Position numbers and translations under genes: made by a program
Part shown: positions 53,846-59,186 of the stretch, piece after piece
How the letters are laid out: every line of letters starts with the position of its first letter
Numbering within the stretch: position 1 is the stretch's first letter
Notes under the pieces: model-generated
Seen by the model: the letters and a program-made list of their open reading frames with translations, nothing else
Database searches by the model: none
What the model was told of the DNA's origin: nothing
Source: an uncultured Pelagibacteraceae bacterium
GTDB taxonomy: Bacteria > Pseudomonadota > Alphaproteobacteria > Pelagibacterales > Pelagibacteraceae
Length of the DNA stretch: 59,186 bases
Reading direction: 5' to 3'
NCBI GenBank assembly: GCA_902633885.1
Contig: CACPIK010000001.1
Location: 1-59,186, forward strand

Positions 53846-53880
53846 ATATTATTAAAGTATTAGAATAAAAACATATTTCA

Positions 53881-55068
53881 ATGAGCATAATATCTAACAG
53901 TTTAAATAGGATAAAACCTTCGCCTACAATAGCCGTTTCACAAAAAGCTAGAGAATTAAAAGCGGCAGGAAAGGATGTTATTGGTTTAGGAGCAGGTGAA
54001 CCAGATTTTGATACACCTAACAATATTAAAAATGCAGCTATAAAAGCTATTAGAGCGGGAGATACAAAATATACAGCAGTTGATGGAACTCCAGCTTTAA
54101 AAAATGCAATAATAAAAAAATATAAAAAAGAAAATAACTTAAAATATTCTTTAGAAGAAATAACTGTTGGAACAGGTGGAAAGCAAGTTCTTTATAATGC
54201 TTTTATGGCAACTTTGAATAAAGGTGATGAAGTAATTATTCCTGCACCTTTTTGGGTGTCTTATCCTGATATGGTTTTATTGGCTGGTGGAAAACCAAAA
54301 ATTATAAAATGTAGTGAAGCTGATAATTTTAAGTTAACTCCATCAAAACTAAAAAAAGCTATTTCTAAAAAAACTAAATGGTTGATATTGAATTCGCCTT
54401 CAAATCCTACCGGAGCAAGCTACTCAAAAAGTGAAATAAAAAAATTGTCTAAAGTATTAATTAAATACAAAAAAGTTCATATATTGAGTGATGATATTTA
54501 TGAGCATATATCTTACGATAAATCAAAATATTTTACGATTGCACAAATCTCAAATTTAAAAAATAGAACCCTAACCATGAATGGTGTTAGCAAATCATAT
54601 GCTATGACAGGATGGAGAATAGGTTATGCAGGCGGGCCAAAAGAAATAATAAAAGCTATTCGCAAGGTTCAATCACAATCAACATCCAATCCTTCATCTG
54701 TAAGTCAGGCAGCGGCCGTTGAAGCTTTAAATGGAAATCAGAAATTTATAAAAACAAGATCTAAAGAATTTAAAAAAAGAAGAGATTTTGTAGTTAATAG
54801 TCTAAATAATATAAAAGGTATTAGTTGTTTAAAACCTAATGGTGCTTTTTATGTTTTTCCAAGTTGTAAAAAATTATTAGGAAATAAAACAAAGCTAAAA
54901 ACAGATACAGAATTTGTTGAAAAACTTCTAGAAAAAACAAATGTAGCAGTAGTTCAAGGATCTGCATTTGGTTTACCAGGATATTTTAGAATTTCTTATG
55001 CCACTTCAATGCAAAAATTAAAAAAAGCAATGATAAGAATAAAATCATTCTGCGAAAGTATAAGCTAA
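53881..55068 (+). CDS. aspC: Aspartate aminotransferase (class I)
   Basis: A 395-residue class I PLP aminotransferase of the AAT I-gamma type common in alphaproteobacteria. The PLP lysine is in NGVSKSYAMTGWRIGY (about residue 239), the NSPSNPTG motif at about 170-177 binds cofactor, and Arg in FRISYA binds the substrate carboxylate. Such enzymes may also act on prephenate. It is divergent from uvrB with a 35 bp gap. Confidence 0.92.
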   Translation: MSIISNSLNRIKPSPTIAVSQKARELKAAGKDVIGLGAGEPDFDTPNNIKNAAIKAIRAGDTKYTAVDGTPALKNAIIKKYKKENNLKYSLEEITVGTGGKQVLYNAFMATLNKGDEVIIPAPFWVSYPDMVLLAGGKPKIIKCSEADNFKLTPSKLKKAISKKTKWLILNSPSNPTGASYSKSEIKKLSKVLIKYKKVHILSDDIYEHISYDKSKYFTIAQISNLKNRTLTMNGVSKSYAMTGWRIGYAGGPKEIIKAIRKVQSQSTSNPSSVSQAAAVEALNGNQKFIKTRSKEFKKRRDFVVNSLNNIKGISCLKPNGAFYVFPSCKKLLGNKTKLKTDTEFVEKLLEKTNVAVVQGSAFGLPGYFRISYATSMQKLKKAMIRIKSFCESIS

Positions 55069-55085
55069 ATTAAAAAAACTTATAA

Positions 55086-55742
55086 ATGAAGACAGCACTA
55101 ATATTTGGCTCATCAGGCTTAATTGGAAATCAAATACTTAAATTATTAATTAATGATGATAATTATAATAAAATCAAAATTTTTGTGCGATCAGCTCAAG
55201 AAATCAACATACCTAAGGTAGAAATAATTTTAACAGATTTTAAAAATTTAGATAATTATAAAAATAATATTAAGGGTGACGATTGCTATTTTTGTATTGG
55301 AACAACAAAAAAAAATGCACTCGATAAAAATGAATATAGAAGAATTGAATATAACATTCCTGTTGATGTGGCAAAAATTGCAAAATCAAATTCAGTTAAA
55401 TCATTTATTTATGTATCTTCTGGTTTTGCAGATCCAAATAGTTCTGGAGATTATTTAAAAAATAAAGGCGAGGTTGAAGAAGAGTTAAAAAAGTTAAATT
55501 TTAATAATCTTGGTATAATGAGGCCAGCATTTTTAATGGGTAATAGAAAAGAAAAAAGAATTGGAGAAAAGTTAGGACTTATTTTTTTTAAAATAATTTC
55601 ACCTCTATTTTTAGGAAAATTAAAGAAAATGAAACCTATACATTCAGAATTTGTTGCAAGGGCTATGATAAAAGTAGCTAAAAAAGATTTTCAAAAGACT
55701 ATTTTTGAGTCCAATGAGATAGTAGAATTAAATAATTCATAG
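55086..55742 (+). CDS. NAD(P)H-binding Rossmann protein (atypical SDR)
   Basis: A 218-residue protein with an N-terminal cofactor loop ALIFGSSGLIGNQIL, FCIGTTKKNA and the YVSSGFADPNSSGDYLKNKGEVE stretch with a Tyr-x3-Lys pattern in YLKNK. The pattern matches the HTATIP2-like/semialdehyde-related branch of atypical SDRs. The function in bacteria is unknown. It follows the aminotransferase by 17 bp and is likely co-transcribed. Confidence 0.8.
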   Translation: MKTALIFGSSGLIGNQILKLLINDDNYNKIKIFVRSAQEINIPKVEIILTDFKNLDNYKNNIKGDDCYFCIGTTKKNALDKNEYRRIEYNIPVDVAKIAKSNSVKSFIYVSSGFADPNSSGDYLKNKGEVEEELKKLNFNNLGIMRPAFLMGNRKEKRIGEKLGLIFFKIISPLFLGKLKKMKPIHSEFVARAMIKVAKKDFQKTIFESNEIVELNNS

Positions 55743-55744
55743 AG

Positions 55745-56242
55745 TTATAAGCTTTTAATTTTTGCAATCATGCCTGATTCATAATGACCAGGTACATTAC
55801 AAGCTGCTTCAAGTTTGGAGTCCGTATTAAATTTCCATATAATTTCACCACTTTTATTTGGTTCTAGCAAAACACTATTAGCGTGAGAATGACTCATTGA
55901 GTGATCTTTTTTAGATATTTCTTTCATTTTTATTTTATCAATCTTATCTACCAATAATATTTCATATTCTACCATTTTTATCATTTCTGGCTGATGTTTT
56001 AAGTGCATTTCTTTAGTGGCGATATTAAATTCATGAACAAATTCACCGTGATTATGTACAATAAATTTAATTGTTTGATTTTTTTTTATATTTATTTCGC
56101 TAGGTATGAAATAATTGTCATACATTTTTATTTCTATAACTTTATCAACTTTGTTTGGATTACCTTTTTCACCAATCATTTTCATCGAACCAGCAAATGA
56201 AATACCTGGAATTAAAAAAAAAAATAATAAAAATTTTTTCAC
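55745..56242 (-). CDS. Exported cupredoxin-domain copper protein
   Basis: A 165-residue protein with signal peptide (about 1-17), starting at GTG. Copper ligands of a plastocyanin/azurin-type site are His70, Cys148, His153 and Met158. A His/Met/Ser-rich insert (DHSMSHSH, about 113-120) may bind extra copper. Likely a periplasmic electron carrier or copper-storage/delivery protein. It lies 13 bp after the PsiE-like gene. Confidence 0.85.
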   Translation of the reverse strand: MKKFLLFFFLIPGISFAGSMKMIGEKGNPNKVDKVIEIKMYDNYFIPSEINIKKNQTIKFIVHNHGEFVHEFNIATKEMHLKHQPEMIKMVEYEILLVDKIDKIKMKEISKKDHSMSHSHANSVLLEPNKSGEIIWKFNTDSKLEAACNVPGHYESGMIAKIKSL

Positions 56243-56255
56243 AAAAAATATTTAA

Positions 56256-56645
56256 TTATTTAGAAATTTTTTTTCTTTTTTTATCCAAGCCTACTAAGGG
56301 AGAATTTCTAAATCTTAAGATAAGTATAGCTAAGGCAATTAATACTATAGCTCCTGCCTCATAAAGAAGAATTTCAGGATTAATATTTTTTCCTTGTAAA
56401 ATTATAAATCTAGAAAGAGCCGTTATTGCAATAAAAAGTGGCAAAGTAATTTGAATAGATTGACTTTCCCAAAAAACTCTAACCATTGCTAATACTTCTA
56501 AATAAAGGAAAAGAAGTATTAAATCAGCTAAAGATATTTTTTTAACAGAGATCATTTGAAGAATTTCAATTCCAAAAGCTATTACTGTACAAACTAAAAT
56601 TATTATTAATGCTAAAAGTTGAATTTGTTTTACTATTTTTTCCAT
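56256..56645 (-). CDS. PsiE-like membrane protein
   Basis: A 129-residue protein with four helices (about 8-28, 38-55, 66-82, 92-110) that matches the phosphate-starvation-inducible PsiE family, including the LFLYLEVLAMVRVFW stretch and the FIAITALSRFIIL helix. Function is unknown. It lies 7 bp from the trxB stop. Confidence 0.85.
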   Translation of the reverse strand: MEKIVKQIQLLALIIILVCTVIAFGIEILQMISVKKISLADLILLFLYLEVLAMVRVFWESQSIQITLPLFIAITALSRFIILQGKNINPEILLYEAGAIVLIALAILILRFRNSPLVGLDKKRKKISK

Positions 56646-56652
56646 TTTAATC

Positions 56653-57600
56653 TTACTTAGAGGCTAAATATTTTTCTGCTTCTAAAGCGGACATGCAGCC
56701 CATTCCTGCAGCAGTTACAGCCTGTCTAAAGATTTTATCTTTAACATCACCAGCCGCAAAAACACCCGGAATATTTGTCTCAGTAGAATCTGGTTTAGTA
56801 ATTAAATACCCTTCTTTATCCATATTTAATTGATCTTTGAACAGCTGAGTAGCTGGATCATGACCTATAGCAATAAAAAGTCCGTCAATTTTTAATTCTT
56901 TAATATCGTTGGTTTTTACATTTTTAATTTTTAATCCCTTAACATTTTTTGGGTTTTCATCACCAATTACTTCTTCAACTACACTGTCCCAAATAATTTC
57001 TATTTTTTTATTTTCCATTAATTTTTTTTGTAGAAGTTTTTCTGCTCTTAACTGATCTCTTCTATGAATTAACTGAACTTTTGAAGCAAATTTTGTTAAA
57101 AACATTGCCTCTTCAACAGCAGCATTTCCTCCTCCTACAACTGCAACTGTTTTTTCTTTAAAGAAAAACCCATCGCATGTTGCGCACGCTGATACACCAA
57201 ATCCTCTAAACTTTTGTTCAGACTCTATATTCAGCCATCTTGCTTGGGCTCCTGTTGAAATTATTATTGAGTCAGCGGTATATTTTTCACCACCATCTCC
57301 TACAGCTTCAAATGGTTTAGATTTTAAATTTACTGAAGAAATATGATCTTCAATCATTTCAGTGCCCACAGCTTTCGCTTGGTCTCGCATTTGTTCCATT
57401 AACCAGGGTCCTTGTATTACTTCTGCAAATCCAGGATAATTTTCTACATCAGTTGTGGTTGTTAATTGTCCACCTGGCTCCATGCCCGAAACCATAATAG
57501 GTTTAAGCATAGCTCTTGCAGCATAAACAGCAGCAGTGTATCCGGCTGGACCGGACCCAATTATTAACACTTTTGTGTGTTTAGTTGGATTTTGACTCAT
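56653..57600 (-). CDS. trxB: Thioredoxin-disulfide reductase
   Basis: A 315-residue TrxB. FAD loop IIGSGPAGYTAAVYAAR, redox pair Cys139 and Cys142 in CATCDGFF, NADPH loop VVGGGNAAVEEA and the C-terminal FAD motif GVFAAGDVKDKIFRQ. It keeps thioredoxin reduced with NADPH. Its start is 21 bp from that of the divergent ELM1-like gene. Confidence 0.97.
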   Translation of the reverse strand: MSQNPTKHTKVLIIGSGPAGYTAAVYAARAMLKPIMVSGMEPGGQLTTTTDVENYPGFAEVIQGPWLMEQMRDQAKAVGTEMIEDHISSVNLKSKPFEAVGDGGEKYTADSIIISTGAQARWLNIESEQKFRGFGVSACATCDGFFFKEKTVAVVGGGNAAVEEAMFLTKFASKVQLIHRRDQLRAEKLLQKKLMENKKIEIIWDSVVEEVIGDENPKNVKGLKIKNVKTNDIKELKIDGLFIAIGHDPATQLFKDQLNMDKEGYLITKPDSTETNIPGVFAAGDVKDKIFRQAVTAAGMGCMSALEAEKYLASK

Positions 57601-57621
57601 ATGAAAGCTATATAGTGATTA

Positions 57622-58566
57622 ATGACTAAATTAAAAGGGATATTATTGACTGAGGGAATGCACGGCATGATAAGCCAAGTGGAAGGTTTAGCAAAAGCTT
57701 TAGATATTGATTTTACTCACCATAAAGTTGAACTAAAACATTTTTGGAAATTTATTCCACCAAGACTTACACCTATTTCAAATGTTTCTTTTAAAGAGTT
57801 AAGAACTTCAGATTTTGATATTATAATATCTTGTGGAAGAAAAAGTGTAATACCTTCAATTTATCTTAAAAAAATTTCACAAAAAAAAATTTATAATATT
57901 CATATTCAAGATCCAAAAGTAAATTATGATTTATTTGATTTGATAGTTGCACCTGAACATGATGGAATTAGCGCTGGCAATGTAATAAATACAAAGGGTG
58001 CAATTCACTATTTAACCGATAGTGAAATTAAAGAAAATTCAGAATATCTAAAATCTTTTGTAAAAAATGATGAAAGAAAAATATTTGCATTAATTATAGG
58101 AGGACCAAATAAATATTATGATTATTCAACTAAAAATATGAAAAAAATTTTTTCTATTTTGTATAATTTAAATAAAAAAAAAAATTTTCAATTGGTAGTT
58201 ATTCCATCAATGAGAACACCGAAAAATACAATTCAATATGCAAAAGAGTTTTTTGGAGAAAGTCATACAGTTATTGAGAATATTGATAAAAAAGCTTATT
58301 TATCTGCATTAGCTTTAGCAGAATATATAATTGTAACTTGTGACTCCAGTTCAATGATTTCAGAAGCTGCTTTGACAGGAAAACCCATATATGTCGCAAA
58401 TATTTTGCCTAAAAAAAATGATAGAAGATTTCAAAAATTTAGAAATTTATTTAGAGAATTAAATATAACTAGAAATTTAGGTGAACCATTTGAAAATTGG
58501 AGCTATCAAAAACTTGACGAAACAAATAGAGTTGGAAAAATCATAAAAGAAAGAATAGGAATATAG
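57622..58566 (+). CDS. Mitochondrial fission ELM1 family protein
   Basis: A 314-residue protein of the ELM1/DUF1022 family: N-terminal TEGMHGMISQVEGLAKAL, the middle ISCGRKSVIPS and IHIQDPKVN, and the C-terminal VTCDSSSMISEAALTGKPIYV block, which recalls GT-B glycosyltransferases. In plants ELM1 takes part in mitochondrial division; bacterial function is unknown. Its stop overlaps the GTG start of the next gene. Confidence 0.9.
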   Translation: MTKLKGILLTEGMHGMISQVEGLAKALDIDFTHHKVELKHFWKFIPPRLTPISNVSFKELRTSDFDIIISCGRKSVIPSIYLKKISQKKIYNIHIQDPKVNYDLFDLIVAPEHDGISAGNVINTKGAIHYLTDSEIKENSEYLKSFVKNDERKIFALIIGGPNKYYDYSTKNMKKIFSILYNLNKKKNFQLVVIPSMRTPKNTIQYAKEFFGESHTVIENIDKKAYLSALALAEYIIVTCDSSSMISEAALTGKPIYVANILPKKNDRRFQKFRNLFRELNITRNLGEPFENWSYQKLDETNRVGKIIKERIGI

Positions 58567-59186
58567 TGTCATTTTTGAATTCAGTTTTAAACAATTCAAC
58601 AAAATTTGAAGATCCTTTTACACATTGGGAATTAAATGAACCTCTTACAAATGAACAAATTGAAGAAATACTCAAAGCTGATATTGCAAATCCAATTGAA
58701 CATGATTTAAATTATGATGGTACTAGAGCTATCGATGGTGGTGAGGGAAAGTTTAGAGAAGGTATATCTAGTGGTGGAAAAGCATTAAAATTCAGATGTT
58801 TTGTTACCAAAGAAAACTCAAATGAATTTCCTGCACTTACTGGATTGATAAAAGAACTTCAAAAAAAAGAAATACATCAAAAAATATCTAATTTGATTAG
58901 TAAAGATTTATCAAACTCATATGTTAGAGTTGAAATAATATGTGATAGGGAAGGATTTTGGCTTAAACCTCATTGTGATATTAAAGAAAAACAAATGTCA
59001 TGCTTGTTATTTGTAAATAAACACAATGAATCAGAGGATCTTGGAACAGATTTTTATGATAGTAATTTAAAGTTAATTAAAACTTTACCTTATAGAGACA
59101 ATTACGGATATTTTTTTTCAAGTGGCCCAAATACCTGGCATGGTATGGAGAAGAAGAAAATAGCTAAAGAAAGAAGATGTTTGCAA
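58566..59186 (+). CDS. 2-oxoglutarate/Fe(II) oxygenase-like protein (3' truncated)
   Basis: An open frame of 207 codons from GTG, overlapping the ELM1 stop (TAGTG) and open to the window end. Metal ligands of the 2OG-Fe(II) fold are visible: His136 and Asp138 in LKPHCDIK, His192 in NTWHGME, and Arg203/Arg204 that could bind 2-oxoglutarate. The domain is nearly complete. Substrate is unknown; hydroxylation of a protein or a glycan is possible, given the glycosyltransferase-like neighbour. Confidence 0.75.
   Translation, partial: MSFLNSVLNNSTKFEDPFTHWELNEPLTNEQIEEILKADIANPIEHDLNYDGTRAIDGGEGKFREGISSGGKALKFRCFVTKENSNEFPALTGLIKELQKKEIHQKISNLISKDLSNSYVRVEIICDREGFWLKPHCDIKEKQMSCLLFVNKHNESEDLGTDFYDSNLKLIKTLPYRDNYGYFFSSGPNTWHGMEKKKIAKERRCLQ

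Noticed and set aside
1..59186. CRISPR arrays, insertion sequences, prophage or integrase genes
   Set aside because: No regularly spaced repeats, transposase motifs or phage genes were seen on either strand.

Overview
The window is about 70% A+T by eye, very densely packed, and carries 73 protein-coding genes or gene parts and one tRNA. Gene content and order point to the alphaproteobacterial order Pelagibacterales (SAR11, 'Candidatus Pelagibacter'-like). The evidence is an aa3-type cytochrome c oxidase cluster next to thrC/rnhA/thrB/ispH, a beta-carotene/retinal pathway (crtI, crtB, crtY, blh), a cell-cycle methyltransferase of the CcrM type next to rnhB, the mutY/dciA/dsbA/smc neighbourhood, and strong A/T codon bias with Lys, Asn and Ile rich proteins. 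No insertion sequence, prophage, CRISPR array or integrase was seen, and no gene-free stretch exceeds about 110 bp. This looks like a core genome segment and not an island.

Layout. 1-4200: a truncated DUF2721 membrane protein, a quinone oxidoreductase, a pirin, a HAD hydrolase, rsmE and a Sco1 copper chaperone. 4200-10150: the cytochrome oxidase block (a second subunit III-like gene, coxB, coxA, coxC, a subunit IV-like gene, a small unknown protein, ctaB). 10190-18330: thrC, then a leftward chain crtI-crtB-crtY-blh-small protein-ispH-thrB-rnhA in which nearly every junction overlaps. 18380-20730: the F0 part of ATP synthase (atpI, B, E, F', F) reading in the same direction into the retinal genes. 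20740-25370: smc (split by a frameshift and apparently without a hinge), dsbA-like, dciA, mutY. 25370-33500: a flavin monooxygenase-like gene, ccrM, rnhB, an unlisted 44-residue small protein, a family 4-like uracil-DNA glycosylase, a TPR protein, ispE, tRNA-Gln(UUG), the CCA-adding enzyme, greA. 33480-37420: hemF, trmL and the bc1 complex genes petABC. 37400-43670: the leftward run lgt-midA-pgeF-prs-rplY-pth-ychF, plus ubiK. 43650-46050: a sensor kinase, an OmpR-type regulator and a MarR-type regulator resembling the PetR/PetP pair. 46110-53850: ilvE, then uvrB-SDR-exported hydrolase-folB-uvrC-pgsA. 53880-59186: aspartate aminotransferase, an NAD(P)-binding protein, a cupredoxin, a PsiE-like protein, trxB, an ELM1-family protein and a truncated 2-oxoglutarate/iron oxygenase.

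How the genes work together. Much of the window is energy metabolism: bc1 complex, cytochrome c oxidase with heme (ctaB, hemF) and copper (Sco1) supply, the ATP synthase membrane sector, and the enzymes that make retinal for a proteorhodopsin that is not itself in the window. GGPP synthase (crtE), the opsin, ctaG and surf1 are all absent here. The second theme is genome maintenance: smc, dciA, mutY, udg, rnhA, rnhB, ccrM, uvrB and uvrC.

The most interesting observations are the apparently hinge-less SMC with a poly-A frameshift, three GANTC sites clustered at the start of ccrM (two forming an inverted repeat), paired palindromes before coxB, a 44-residue unlisted small protein, and divergent genes whose start codons abut in a single CATATG.
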